From positions 16,184,938-16,248,937 of the forward strand of contig CM026574.1 in assembly GCA_015143295.1 (NCBI GenBank): a stretch of 64,000 nt of DNA. The letters run 5' to 3'. Both the position numbers and the translations under genes were made by a program. Position 1 is the stretch's first letter. Every line of letters starts with the position of its first letter. Below, one piece after another: positions 34,001 to 45,317 of this stretch. Under the pieces are notes generated by a model. It worked only from the letters and a program-made list of their open reading frames with translations. It was not told the DNA's origin and ran no database searches. The DNA comes from Tetracentron sinense (lineage: Eukaryota; Streptophyta; Magnoliopsida; Trochodendrales; Trochodendraceae).

Positions 34001-34760
34001 CACTCGCCTCTAAGGTTCTCCTATCTAACCTTACATTTTAGAAATATTAAAAAAAAAAAAAAAAATTAACCACAGAAGTTAAAAAAAAAAAATTAAACTT
34101 GAGTTCATAAGAGTTGAGTTGGCTTTGTGAGAGCGGGGAGGGAGAGAGTACTCTGGCTGACCAGAGTAAGCCTCTCCAACTTCCCACGTGTCATCTTCAA
34201 CTCTTTTTTTTAAACTGTGGTTAAATTTCACTAACTTTCAAAGTTAAAGAATTTAGAAAAGAAAAATAAAATAAATTTAACCATGGGCTAAAGCTTCCTA
34301 ACCAGAGTTAAGGGTGTAAGAGCCTAGAGGGTAGGCCATTGGCAGAGTAAATCCGGACTCAAAAATTTTAAAAAAAAAATTGGATGAACCCACCGTTGAT
34401 AGTCAAACTATCTACGGCCCAGATCGTTTACTGAACGCAAATCAAGTTTTAAGAAATCAAAATTACCATGGCTAGGCGACCTGAGATGATCTCGAAGTCC
34501 TGGCTCTTCTTCGAACTATCGATGTAATCAGAGAGAGAAGCAAAGAACGGCGACACGTCATCATCTCGCCTCTTATTGATCACTCCAGAGCGATCTGAAC
34601 CGTACGATCTAAGAGTGCACAGGCGAGGCTGTAGGACGATCTTTACGTTATCAGGCGAGGAATTGGCGGGTTTAAGCTTCGTAACCACCAGCTCCCTCCT
34701 CGGTATAGCCGGTTTCTGCGCCTGCAATTCGCAAAAAATCGCCCGCGACGCCAAAGCCAT
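30762..34760 (-). CDS. SEP2: Stress enhanced protein 2, chloroplastic (two exons joined)
   Basis: SEP2 is a nuclear-encoded thylakoid membrane protein of the extended light-harvesting/ELIP family, induced by strong light and thought to help photoprotection. Join 34760-34467 to 31031-30762 on the minus strand for 187 residues ending in TAA; Arabidopsis SEP2 is about 200. The first 50 or so residues, starting MALASRAIF and rich in basic and hydroxyl residues, act as a transit peptide. Then come KIVLQPRLCTLRSYGS and helix I, with SLSDYIDSSKKSQDFEIISG followed by RLAMIVF, whose E and R are in the positions of the LHC chlorophyll-binding motif. A second hydrophobic helix is LGAVTCAAAFAWFSSA. The C-terminus VGRIFTISCNTFIDSLIDNI and the final TDWSDEI are strongly conserved. 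The splice is GT-AG at phase 0. The reading frame is intact, so the gene looks functional. An AATAAA-like polyadenylation signal may lie at 30511-30516. Confidence 0.95.
31464..31862 (-). mobile_element. Helitron in the SEP2 intron, with duplicated 3' end
   Basis: Read on the minus strand it starts TCTTTACTATAATAATGCGA and ends GTGCATTGCACGTGCCACCC followed by GCTAG, with A and T flanks. The 3' portion is doubled: another CTAG-GTGATGCACGTAAGAG end (minus-strand sense reversed) appears at 31567. It is 399 bp and closely related to the Helitron at 10403-10668. It is on the same strand as SEP2. Confidence 0.75.
32060..32330. repeat. CAC/CCA-rich low-complexity tract
   Basis: A C- and A-rich stretch dominated by CCACCA and CACCAC. 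It keeps a 133-codon frame open on the plus strand (32015-32416), translating to runs of H, P, T and S. Composition explains the frame, and it lies inside the SEP2 intron. Confidence 0.75.
32331..33510. other. SEP2 intron, AT-rich
   Basis: Includes a direct repeat of about 35 bp at 32567-32604 (ATTCCAAATTATCCAAAATG and following). Otherwise no feature was recognised. The motif TAGTTTAAA with AGAAGTGTTAAGGGT near 32700-32770 recurs at 37780-37870. Confidence 0.5.
33520..33827. mobile_element. Mutator-like MITE with perfect 9-bp target duplication (SEP2 intron)
   Basis: The ends are long inverted repeats: GGCAACGAATTTCTGTGGCC on the left and the complement of GGCCACAGGAAATCCTTTGC on the right. 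They run about 60 bp and include GAGGCCCG and GCCTAGCCTCTTTG. AAAATACAA stands on both sides (33511-33519 and 33828-33836), a perfect 9-bp duplication typical of Mutator-superfamily insertions. The 308-bp element carries an AACTGTGG-family unit in its centre and no coding frame. Confidence 0.85.
33950..34320. repeat. Two AACTGTGG-family units in the SEP2 intron
   Basis: The units sit near 33975-34085 and 34195-34310. Each has a forward ACTACGGTTAAGATTCACT or AACTGTGGTTAAATTTCACT motif, followed by a reverse TTAACCA-type motif. An A-run lies between them. The CCCACGTGTCATC near 34184 is also seen as a recurring flank of this family. Confidence 0.6.
34467..34760 (-). CDS. SEP2: SEP2 exon 1
   Basis: 294 bp, 98 codons. 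The start ATG at 34760-34758 is preferred over in-frame upstream codons as far as 34889, because the MALASRAI start matches the family's transit peptide start while upstream residues do not. It ends after ...SGRLAM, with donor GTAATT at 34466. The opposite-strand frame at 34576-34857 is a shadow. Confidence 0.93.
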
Positions 34761-35090
34761 TGACGAAATCTCGGAAGCTAGACGCGTAGAAGGCGGAACA
34801 GCCGATGAGTGGAATCTGGGTGTCCAAGTTACTTGGATTCTTCGCGGTGTTTCATGATTCCACGTCTCCTGAGATTTTAGGAGCCTCATGTGGGTCCCTG
34901 TGTATACGTGGCACTTGTATTGTTCGTTAAGGTTGTTTTCATGACGTGATGGTGGTACAATTCAAGGTCGGTTTCTAAGAAAGTAAAAGGAAGGGAGTGG
35001 CATAATTGCAATTATTGATTGTATAATTGCCAAGTGTCTACAAATTAGTTAGGTCAGTCAAAAAAAAATCTTATAATAAGGCGGCTCGAA
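34761..35090 (-). promoter_or_regulatory. SEP2 5' flank
   Basis: This is the upstream region of SEP2 on the minus strand, presumed to hold the 5' UTR and promoter. A TACGTGGC element (34906) and a TGACGTGA element (34942) are ACGT-core motifs of the kind bound by bZIP and HY5-type light regulators. That would suit a light-stress gene, but such cores are common. No clear TATA box was identified. Confidence 0.4.
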
Positions 35091-35094
35091 CCGC

Positions 35095-36235
35095 GAAGGG
35101 CAAGATTAAGGTTAGCAAATATAGGCCTTGATGGGTAGGATAAGGGTTAGAATATTACCCTAGTAAGGGTAGGATTATGGCCTATTTCTTTAAAACCCTA
35201 ATCATTATCCCTTGAAAGAATAATCCTATCCCAAATTGGCTAATTTCCTAACCCTCCTAACACAGTAACACTATGTTTAATTTTTGTTGTGAATTGTAAA
35301 TATCTCTAACACATTAAATCATTAACAATGATTAATTTTGGGTGGCTCTACGTGTACCCTAACATTTTATGACCACTCTATTTATATAAATTTTATTATA
35401 TTCAAAAGCAGACAACAATACCCTTATCTTTAACCTTTATTCTTCCTATAGTCTCCAACCAATCTCGTGTCAATCTTCTTTACTTACTTTACTTAGGCAC
35501 CCCCAACTATAATTATAGTTGTGGAAGCACTAGTAACAACAGCAACATTGATAGCCAGAGTAGGTGAAGAAGATTATGATAGAAAAAGGCAAGTGCTTGT
35601 AAACATTAAAAGCAATGGGCATTAGTATCAATTTTAAAGTGTAAATATGTAAGTTATAATGATGAAGTGTAGTCATCAAATATTAGAGTTTGCCTAACAC
35701 CATCCTTATTTTTTTATTGTGATTAATTTTATTGTGCTTATACCTAACACAGTAAACTGAACTATATGTTTAATTTGTAATTACTCATTTTTTTATTGAT
35801 TAATCTGTTCATGATTGATTAATATATTACTAATTTTTCTGTAACACTCTGATCATCCTTAATTTGATTTTTTTATTACAGCCTTAGTTTGTTGCCAAGA
35901 GCCAAGATAGGTTTTGTTTCATATTGTTTTTATTATTATAATTTTATGGCTTTACTTTTATATTTTTTTTTGTTTATATTTTAAATAATGTCAATTGACT
36001 AATTTGTTGGTTAGGAGTTGGTCTAGAAAAAATTTATCATCTCATATTGGAAAAAAAAAACCTCGCTTTTCTTTCTCCACCTTGTGGCCCTAAATTGCCT
36101 TGGCCCTTGAGGGCAGGGTTAGGGCCTAGTTAATCAAGGTCTAGGGCAGTATTAGGGTCTTATCCTTATAAGTAAGGCAAGTTTAGGACTGACCCTGCCT
36201 TGCCCCGACCCTGCCCTTTGCCAGCCCTATATTAG
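35095..36235. repeat. Paired GGTTAGGG / CCTTATAAGTAAGG repeats
   Basis: The left tract (35095-35260) and right tract (36095-36235) belong to the dispersed family also at 1370, 4760, 7941 and 17300. The right tract ends CCCTGCCCTTTGCCAGCCCT, again like a hAT-type MITE terminus. They may be the two ends of one element of about 1.1 kb, but the middle is AT-rich and uninformative. Confidence 0.4.
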
Positions 36236-36389
36236 GTTTACACGGAGTCTTGTCAGCATATATGAACGTTTTCTTAGTTCTTGATGAAACTATATGGCCC
36301 ACCCATTCATCAATTGTGGCCATTAATCACTGGGTCAACAGTATTTGATGAGGCATAGCATAAAATTAGACCTGAAGTAGTAAGGGGTG

Positions 36390-36530
36390 TGTTTGGATAC
36401 ACCTCCCCAATTTGCTCGTAGGATGTATCTCCTTTGATGCCAAGGACTTAGGTTTGATCAGTCCGGGCAGTGTGGTTATTGTGAGGCCCACGATTTGTAC
36501 TAACCTAACCTAACCTAACCTAACTCCTAA
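36390..36530. repeat. Possible SINE ending in a CCTAA run
   Basis: GGTTTGATCAGTCCGGGC resembles a Pol III B box. The segment ends in about five CTAAC units (near 36501-36525). These are 5-bp units, not the 7-bp plant telomere repeat. No A box is clear. Confidence 0.25.
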
Positions 36531-36539
36531 CCAATATAC

Positions 36540-37924
36540 TATCCCCAAATAAATGATGCCTAAACCAACACAAAAAGGGTGTGTTTGGATGTAGTGTTAA
36601 CCAAACCTGAAATAATAACTCATTATTCGTTTGTTTATGTGATTTTCCTTATATACTTATTATTTGCCTCAACTTTAGCCTTCAATCGGGTTTGGTTTGA
36701 AACCGTGGCCACCACCACAACCATCGCCACAATCACGTCCATGTCCATGCCACTGCCATCATCACCACAACCATCGCAAATTTCGTTTGTGATTTTTATT
36801 TTTAAATTATTATTTTATCTTTTTTCTTAGCAATCAAACCAATAGTGAGAAAACTATTTTTCGTTTTTCATTTTTCTAAGAGGAGTGCGACCGAGTCTTT
36901 AGTCCAAATCTTTCCATAAACACAAGAATGGCCTAACATGTGGAGATCTTTCATATTTTAAGAGTTAAAAAAGGTAAAATCCAGGGTATCTTTGACATTT
37001 GTAGAGATCCAATTGTGTCTTTGGAAGATTTGTGACTGGAACTAGCAAATCATTTTTTCTAATTAATTTTCTACGAAACTAATCATGCTATGCTATAAAT
37101 AATTTGGGACAACGCAATGATGATGATGGTATACATATTTTTATCTAAGACAATCCTCCACATGCCAAGCTCAAAAGGGTCTAAAGTTAGTTCTTGAGAC
37201 TTTCTATGTGAGATGTTGCTCCTGTAACTGTTCCGCAACCTTGATTCGGTGGGTTAGAATTACTTCTCCAAAACTCTGCTTAATTACTTCTCCAAAACTC
37301 TGCTTTATTGGATTGCAGTTCTCTTACTTCACTTGCACAAACACAATAAAGGCCATTTGGCATCAGTTCTGGTGATTTCTTATTCAAAAAAAAGTCATTT
37401 GGCATTAATTCTGGTGATTTCTCATTTTAAAATAGAATCAATTCTCAAGGATTTTGATTATTAATTCTAAGCAAAGAACTTTTTTTAAAATGTCAATCAA
37501 AATCAATCATGAAGAGTAGAATTACATTTGGATAGACAAGATTATTGTAAAATAATAATCCGTAGTGTCAAGAGAGGGGCCATGTTAAAGATATACAACA
37601 ATGTTTGAAATCCCAAAAAGTTTGGACCCTAACAAGAATTTGAATGTAAAAGATTTCAAATATTTTGATGAAAATATTTTATTTTTATTTTATCTAATAT
37701 ATCTACATAGGTTTTACAAAGTTATTCGATACAAATCACTTATCTAATTAGTTAACTATTGGGATAGGTCAATTTATTAGTAGTTTAAACACATTAATAG
37801 AAGTGTTAAGGGTCCTAATATTTAGGTTAACTTTATTTTCAATATGTTGGTAGAAATGTTAAGGGTCTTAAGTATCCCAACTTATTAGGTATCTTATTAT
37901 AATAATGGATTAACATCTAATTAA
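36540..37924. other. AT-rich intergenic DNA
   Basis: No gene was found. The frame at 36579-36830 includes a CCA/TCA-rich run and is not supported. A short direct repeat (TTACTTCTCCAAAACTCTGC at about 37261 and 37288) and an element-like tract shared with 32690-32830 are the only structure seen. Confidence 0.5.
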
Positions 37925-37937
37925 ACTTTTTTTGATC

Positions 37938-37974
<37 letters not shown>

Positions 37975-40900
37975 AAGAAGGAAAGAGAGCCTACATCACA
38001 AGGTTAGCCAATAGTAAACCAAGGGAATAGAAAAACAAAATGATAGAAAGCAGAAAGCTGAGCAATACAATAACTAACAAAACAATCACAGTGCAAAAGT
38101 GTTCCCCCACAGTTCCCCATCAACTCACCCAACCGCACCCAAGGCTGAAACTAGGTAATGAATTTGAGTCTAGATCCGGGGAATTGTCAAGGAAGAGTTC
38201 TCGAATACTCTCCCATTCTTATCCTTCTAGAGGGACCAAGCAATTGCCCCTGGAAGGAGAGGTCACACTGTCCTCACTAGCAACACAAATGTCACTGATA
38301 GCCGACAAGATAAGAAGCTCTTAAAGGAGCTGGGAAAGATCCAAGGGATGTCTAGATGAGAAAGGAAATAAGACCAAACCTCTTTTGCTATCGGACAATG
38401 AAGCAGTAAGTGATCCTCGGACTCCTCTATTAGAAGGCATGCATATGTAACTTCGGTTAGCCAACACCAACCTCTATGCATAAGATGGTCGCTAGTTAAG
38501 ATTTTATCTAAGTTCGCAGTCCACGAGAAAAAAGATACATTTGAGGGAATTTTCAAAAACCACACAACCTGATGAGAAAAATGTAGCAAGGGTCTAGGTT
38601 GTAAAACTCACAAAAATGATCTCATTGAAAATTGCCCCTTGTTGTCTAAGGAACAGACATGATTATCGCTGGTGTAAGAAGAAGGGGTAATCTGCAGAAC
38701 TTGGGCTAATAATCCAAGGACATCCTGCACCTCCTAGTCAAATAGATTACGCCTCAGTTTAGGTGCCCAAACTAGGGGCTCTTCACGATAATCTAAGTAA
38801 TCTGCTATTGAAGCCTCTTTGTTGGACACAAGGAGCAATATGTTGTCATACGACTATCTAAGTGTAGCTGGACTACACTAGGGAGTATTTTAAAAAATTA
38901 GTGTGTTCCTCATTGCCCACCTTAAAGTGCATGTAGGAAGAGAAATCCTCCGAACCTCGCAGCATAGCCTTCCACACCCTACTCCCATAGGACAATGCCC
39001 TATCTTAGGGTGCCACCTATTAAACAAACCACGCCTAGATACTATCACCTCCCCCCCCCCCCCCCCACACACACAACAAGCTCCCCTTCTCCTCATTGAA
39101 ACACCAAAGTCATTTCCTCAAGCTGGCCTTATTCACCCTTAGGAGATGAGGAATGTTAGGACCACCACCACGCTTAGGAAATGATATGGTTTTCCAGTCT
39201 ACCGAATGATACTTTCGGGTACCGACCTTCTCATTCCATAGAAAGCCCCTCTAAAATTTCAAGTGTGGAAGCAATCAAGACATGAATGGTGAGTAGGGAA
39301 AGAAAGTATGTCGGTAGGTTGCATAAGGTGCATTTTAGCAGTGTCAATTTAGCCCATTTTGAAAGAAAGCAATATTTCTAGCCTTGTAGTCGCTTAGAGA
39401 ATCTGTCAATGACCAGACCCCAAAACGACTTCGCTTTGAATAGAGCTCCCAGGGGAAGTCCTAGATATGTTGTCAGAAAATTCCCCGACCTACACCCAAG
39501 CAGGCTGCCAATTACCCTAGATTAGGTACCTCACCCACTCCAAAGCATAACATTCTTCCAAAAATTTATTCTTAATCCCGACACTGCTTTGAAGCAACGA
39601 ACTAGACATTAGTCAATGACCATTTTTGAGCAGGAGGCTTCGCAGAAGAGAAGATTATTGATTATGAATTGGAGATGGGAGATGTGCAAGTTGCCAAGAC
39701 CGATGGTAAAGCATTCCCACACCGAGGGCGGAGCTTTCTATATCATTCTACTCAAGGCTTCCAAAGCAATGATAAACAAAAGAAGTGGGAGCAGGTCCCC
39801 TTCGTAGAGGCCTCGGGAACTCCTAAAGAAACCATGAGGGGAACCATTGATAAGCATATAAGTCCTAACTGACCTAACACATACTCTCATTTAAGCCCAA
39901 AACCCATTCTCTTGAGCATATATTCAAGAAAATCTCAATTGATATGGTCGTAGGTCTTTTCCATGTCAATCTTGCACAGGATCATCGTGATCCCCTTGCG
40001 TAGTCAATCCTTAAGACATTCTTTTGCGATGAGGGGACCATATAGAATTTGTCTTTCCCACAAAAGCGCATTGATATGGAGTAATAATCGAGTTCATGAC
40101 CACTTTCAAGCGAAGTTCTGAAACTTTGGCGAGGATTTTGTACACACTACCCACCAGGCTAATCAGTTTGAAATTGATGATTTGTTGGGCTCCCTCTACT
40201 TTTGGGATGAAGACCAAGAATGTGCTATTTAAGATCGATTCAAAATAATTTGAAGAATACACCTCTTTGAATACCTCTAAGAGATCATGCCCCATAATGT
40301 GCAACCATTTATTATAAAACTCTATGCAAAAGTCATCCGGACCTAGGCTTTATCCCCCGTCATGCCTTTGACCACTGAGGAAACCCCCTCCTCAGAAAAA
40401 GAACGCTTCAGGCTGTCTCGTTGGCATTAAATAATGTTGAGAATTCAAGGTTGTCCACTTTTTGTCTAAATGGTATATTCTCATAGTACAAATGCGTGAA
40501 ATAATTCATTGCTTCTTTGACTATCTCTTACTCGGACTCAAAATGTAGGTTTCTAATACGGAGACTAGAGATAAGGTTTCCTTTTTCTCCTAAAATTTGC
40601 CACCCGGTGAAAGAAACGGGTGTTCCGATCCCCCTCTTTAAGTCATTGCAGTCTAACCTTTTGTTTTCAGAACACTCCCTCGAAAGTGAAGAGTAGTTGA
40701 AATTCAACCTTAAGAGTTTCTCTAGATTGCGTCTCCAAGGCAGAGAGAGGGTCAACTTCTTCCTGAGAGTCGATGCGACTAATCTTGTCAAGGATCCTCT
40801 TCTTCTTGAACGGTATCCATGATGAAATTCTACGAAAGAAAGGACTCAAAAGCCCTCATGTGACGGGGAAACGGGCCCCTATTAGATCTTTCTTGTGGCG

Positions 40901-41300
40901 ATCTAACACAGTTAAAATCTCCCTCTAAGCACCACGAAAGATCCCAATGAGCATCGACAATATCATCCAATAAATTCCCGAAAAACTCTCTTTCAAAGTC
41001 ATTTGTTTGAGATTTACAGTAGATGGAGAGTGATAACTCACCCTCCTCGCACTCAGCAACCTCTAGAAAATTAGAATCCTACACAATAAGGACTCCACCA
41101 GCCATCCCATAGGTCGGTATCTCCTTCCATAGGTGGGGTTCGTTCCCTCAACCAAGGTGTTAGATAGGGTATACATGTTGGTTTCTTGCAGGCAAATAAT
41201 GGAGGGTTTGTAGCATCATTGTGAGCCTGCCTTCGGGAAGATTGGGTGCTCTTGCATATGGAAGAAGATGAGCAGTTTGTGGGTGAGATTTCAGTAAGCT
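37925..41300 (-). pseudogene. Decayed LINE (L1-type) ORF2
   Basis: Read on the minus strand, fragments follow the order of a plant LINE ORF2 in several frames. Endonuclease: PSIICLQET near 41200 and GDFNCVRSPQE near 40900. Pre-RT: about 40530-40790. Reverse transcriptase: FLVFIPKVEGAQQIINFKLI and LVGSVYKILAKV at 40304-40011, KIDMEKTYDHIN near 39950, INGSPHGFF then SSRGLYEGDLLPLLLF near 39750, and TYLGLPLG near 39450. Zinc-knuckle zf-RVT region: about 38263-38589. Stops and frameshifts break it throughout, including a stop in place of the W after DHIN. It is dead. An A-run (T on the plus strand) near 37928 could be the 3' tail. Confidence 0.8.
39051..39066. repeat. Run of 16 C
   Basis: Homopolymer inside the decayed LINE, followed by CA repeats. 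Such tracts are prone to length errors in sequencing. Confidence 0.8.
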
Positions 41301-41379
41301 TTTAAACCTTCATCTATTGTTCAACGTTTCTTAAAAAAAAAAAAACATACCTTCTTCTTCTCTTTCTTCATCCATTGAG

Positions 41380-41530
41380 TTGACTCAACTCGACCCGGTC
41401 AAGTCGACTCAACTCGACCAAGTCAAACGAGTTTTTGACCAAGTTATTACCGTTTCGAGTTTCCAACCAAATTGACTCGAATCCCGCCGATCCGAGTTGA
41501 CTCGGCCGAGTTTTGAGTTAACTCAAAGAG
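41380..41530. repeat. TTGACTCAACTCGAC repeat
   Basis: Short GACTCAACTCGAC and TCGAGTT/GAGTTGACTCGG motifs in both orientations resemble MITE ends also seen at 45790-45915. Boundaries are not defined. Confidence 0.4.
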
Positions 41531-42455
41531 TTTTAAATCACTGATTTTCACCATCGTTTAGTAACAAAATATTATTACTTGTTTTTTAAATAACATCTTA
41601 AAATTTTAAAATTAAATCACAAAATTTTGGAAGTTATATTAAATTTTTTTATATATTTTAATAAGTATCAACATATTTATTAATTTAATTTTAAAATAAA
41701 TAAATCAACAATATTTCATCTAAAATTCTAAAATTTCAATTGAAAGTGTAGGCATATTGGTTTTGGAGGAAGGATTGAGAACAATTTTTTGTGAAATCTC
41801 GTGCATGACATTTGGAGGAGGGATTGAGACCAATTATAAAATTCTCGGAGGGTAATGACAAACAATAATCCTTTTGGAACAATTATCATTTGACTTGGGA
41901 TCAAGGGCGTAGTCATGAATCTCTTGTAAAGGGCTAACAATGGGGGTTTGAGGGCTCGATTTTTTTAGGGCCAAGTTCATGGGTCATCGTGTCTATTTGT
42001 GTCCGTTTGTAAATAATAATTTTTTTCACAAAAGTTTACGAGGGGCTAGAGCTCCCATCTCCTGACTCTGCCTCTCTCATAGCTATTAATATTATAAATA
42101 CTATAGTAAAAAAATACCAAAATTTTAGAGGGGGCTTCAACCCCCTAGACCCATGTATCTCCGCCCCTGGTTGGGATTCTCTCAGGATATAATCGGTCTC
42201 AAAGATATGGGTAATAACTTGGAGATGGCATCTGTCACTTTTCCATCCATGTTAACGGTAGTACTATGACAAGGCCAAATGTCATTTCCATAGTTATAAT
42301 TGGTCTCTTATAACTTGAGAGATTCTCAAGTCTTCTCATTTTCTTGCACTTTGTAGTTGTTAAAACCTTAAGACGTGGCCTTTGCTCCATCCTCTACTTT
42401 CAACTCTTTTAACTTTCCTATGCCTTGAAGCTCTAAAACTTTAAGCTGAGGAAAT
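41531..42455. other. AT-rich DNA with a GGTGGAG-type MITE relic (about 41895-42170)
   Basis: GGGCGTAGTCATGAATCTCT on the left and CATGTATCTCCGCCCCTGG on the right pair loosely, like 27081-27362. The rest holds no gene. Confidence 0.4.
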
Positions 42456-43900
42456 TGTAAGCACCCCATTTTTGCACAACTATATCTCCTCCTTCTCTTC
42501 TCTAAAGCTCCAAGGAATCTAAGCCCAAGGCCCAACCACCCAAACCCCCAGTAAAGCCCTTATCACCTCTACTTAAACCAAGCCGAAGCCCAAAACCTAC
42601 AAAAATTAAAGGCCATTTCAGTGTAAAGGCTATAATGTTGGTATTTCTATTAACGTCATTCCCCATCCAACATTGCAAATACCAAATCTAACTGATTAGG
42701 TATTGGCGGCAAAGCCAATACCATCAACACCATTCAAAATATATAACAAGGTTCTGTACCCCATGGTGAGCCACTATACCTTTCATCAGTTGCCTCTGGT
42801 CTCTTCCGGGGTAATCATTTTTGGCCTAGTTGTTGCCAACTCAAGGAATTTTATGAAATTTAGCAAGGGCTATTATGGAGATAATGAGATTACCGTCATT
42901 TTGAGCAGTGTTAAATTTCACTTTGTCCTCTATTGTTTAAACCTTCGGCCTCCCTTGTGGACATACACCTTCTCCCTCATATCTCAAATCTTAGGGTGCC
43001 ATTTGGTAGCTTTTGGAAACATGACTTGAACCGAATTCCCCTTTTTACATAATTTTTCTGAATTGGTGTTAATCCATCTACCACAATTATTCAATTAGTT
43101 TTATTGGAGATTCGCGGTACTGAGAGTACCACAAATCCTGGCAGTACTATAAAATAGCATTGTCCTGCCTCAGGTAACTTCTGTTGGAATCCAATTGAGT
43201 TCAATTTTGGGCCCAAAGACCCTTTAAAATTCTTAACCCCCTTCTCTGCCCCTGACTTTGCCTAGGGTTAAAATCCAACCCTAGTTAGCTTGCCAATTTC
43301 TCGTTGCTCTAAAATGAGCCTAAACTACCAATAAAACCAAAATACCAAAAACAATTTAAAAACACCAAAAATACAAAATGCAATCAACTTAGCACCCGCC
43401 CCTTTGATAGAACTACACTGGTTTGATTCTGCCAAGTCGGGTATGTAGGCAACCCGGGAAAGAGTCCGACTTCCCCCTAGGATAGCAACTCTTTTTTTTT
43501 TTTTTTGGCTTTAATCAATTTCAACCAAATTGACTTAGACTTAGGAAGTAGGTTACCCTCTTCGGATGGGGTCCCGGGGTGTCTAACACCTTTATGAGAC
43601 TTAAGTTAATCTCTTAGACTGAACCATAGGCCCTTATCCATTTTTATATTTGGTTCCCATTTTCTCATAAGTGTCATTCCTTCGCAGGGCCCGGACCGAA
43701 AGGAAAGACGGTAACTTTCCTTTCTCATAGAAACCCTTTTGCAAAGCAAATCATTTCCTTACCCCGGTAAAGTAGCATTGTCCAGTGTCCTCTAACCCAA
43801 TAACCATTAGAATATGTAGCCTTTTCTAATGTGGGCATTAGGTTTTGCTTGAGTTTTAAGTTTCTCAATAATAATTGGATTAGATTTGCAAGGAATTCAT
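42456..43900 (+). mobile_element. LTR-like fragment of a gypsy retrotransposon
   Basis: It starts TGTAAGCACCCCATTTTTGC, a common plant gypsy LTR start. It contains the GTATGTAGGCAACCCGGGAA motif (about 43441) and TCCGACTTCC, seen in the U5 side of long plant LTRs. No CA end with target duplication and no internal region were found. The frame at 42703-43029 is not supported as a gene. Confidence 0.5.
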
Positions 43901-44394
43901 GCATGCATATCTTCTAGTAACTTCTCTATCCTTTAATTACTAACAACTGAATGACATATTGACAACAAGAAAGTGATATACGCGTTAGAAACGTCAACTT
44001 TCAAAGGTCTAATGAAAAATGGGGGATGAGGAGAGGGAGGTAAAGAGGAGAGAGATTTTGTTTGCCATTGAGAGCTTTGGATAAGAGGATCTTGATTAGA
44101 GAGTTGATGGAGACAATGAACGAGAGAGAGAGAGAGAATCTTCGAGGACACGGCGAAAGAGAGGGCATTTTGGGGTTGTTTAGCATCATTCTTTGAGAAT
44201 GATTTCCCTTGACCCGACAACGTAAATAAGGTAAATGTTTTTGTCTACTCAATTTTAGGGAACGTTTTTAAGATCGTTTTGTTATCGACACATTTTAGTG
44301 GAACAAAAAGATGCTTTCTCATAATTATATACAAGAAATTCACTTTAAATTAACAGAATAAGCATGCAAACAAACGATAAATATATATATATAT
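43901..44394 (-). other. Unassigned; possible transcribed minus-strand fragment
   Basis: On the minus strand a CTCTCTCTCTCTCT tract near 44120-44135 precedes ATGGCAAACAAAATCTCTCT near 44072. This gives a hydrophobic leader-like start, MANKISLLFTSLSSS, that stops after about 19 codons. This may be a broken first exon or chance. Overlapping frames (43933-44220 and 44001-44252) have no recognisable domains. Confidence 0.2.
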
Positions 44395-44770
44395 ATCAAG
44401 TAGTATTTTAATGAGCGGTTCCTAGAAACGTGAGACGTGGTGAGTTGCTTTAAAATCCGATCGTTGGATGTCACGAGGGGTCTTCGAAGAGACATGTGAC
44501 AAAAAATCAAGTCAATCAGACATTTATAGACCATCCAATTTAAGATGGGAAGATCATCTATTTTTATAACCTAGATAGGGTCTAGTGAATCATATGAGGT
44601 TAATGCTAATAAACTAGGTCTAATTGACAGGTCTCAACACTTCTGATCAGATTGATTTTTTGACACGTGTTTTTCAATTGACACACCTTAACATCCAACG
44701 GTCCGATTCAAAACAAGATTGCCACATGTCATCTTTTTAGAGGGACTATTCATTAAAAGCTTTAATAAGC
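44395..44770. repeat. MITE with TTTTAATGAGCGGTTCCTAG ends
   Basis: The left part, TTAATGAGCGGTTCCTAG, is mirrored by AGAGGGACTATTCATTAAAA on the right. Inside these, AAAATCCGATCGTTGGATGT pairs with ACATCCAACGGTCCGATT. It is about 350 bp with no coding frame and is probably a non-autonomous DNA transposon. Confidence 0.6.
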
Positions 44771-44816
44771 ATGACTCATCAATGCCTCTCCCTATATATA
44801 TATATATATAAATATA

Positions 44817-45317
44817 CTAGTGGAGACCCCGTGCGATGCACTAGTTATAATTTAAAAATATCTAAAATTAAATAATATTATTTATTTATTTAAATATTAA
44901 GTAATATATTTAAGAATATTTAATTATTATTTGTATTAATGAACTGCTTTGATAATAATAATTTTTTATTATTTTAATAATATTTAGTAGAAAATCATAA
45001 GTCTCTTAATATTAAACTTAAATTAATACACCAAAGAGTTTGGGATAAGAGAGGACTCTACAATAGTGGAGATAGAGAGGGCTCTAGGAGGAGGTAGTGA
45101 GTTTCAAACCTACTTGCAAGAGTTGGAGATAAGAGAGGAATCTACAATAGTGGAGATAGAGAGGGCTATAGGATGAGATAATGGGTCCCAAACTTGAACG
45201 GTGGGGATTAAAAAGAAAAGTAGGTGTCATCTTTGAAATAAAACTTATAGGATTGAAGGGATGAGAGTTTGGAGAGCAAAGAGAGAAAGTCTATTTCTTT
45301 ATAGTATAAATAGTAGA
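44817..45317 (-). mobile_element. Non-autonomous Helitron
   Basis: On the minus strand it starts TCTACTATTTATACTATAAAG and ends GTGCATCGCACGGGGTCTCC followed by ACTAG. The flanks are A and T. The 501-bp element resembles the Helitrons at 9817-10390 and 19351-20391 in order and sequence, including the ACCTTGGACCC-type block. A roughly 75-bp internal direct repeat (GGAGATAGAGAGGGCT near 45069 and 45151) is an additional change. Confidence 0.8.

Noticed and set aside
36501-36527. CCTAA repeats resembling a telomere
   Set aside because: The unit is five bases, with only about five copies, whereas the plant telomere repeat has seven bases. It looks like the tail of a small repeat.
42703-43029. 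108-codon plus-strand frame
   Set aside because: It lies inside an LTR-like fragment and the translation shows no gag, protease or other known domain.
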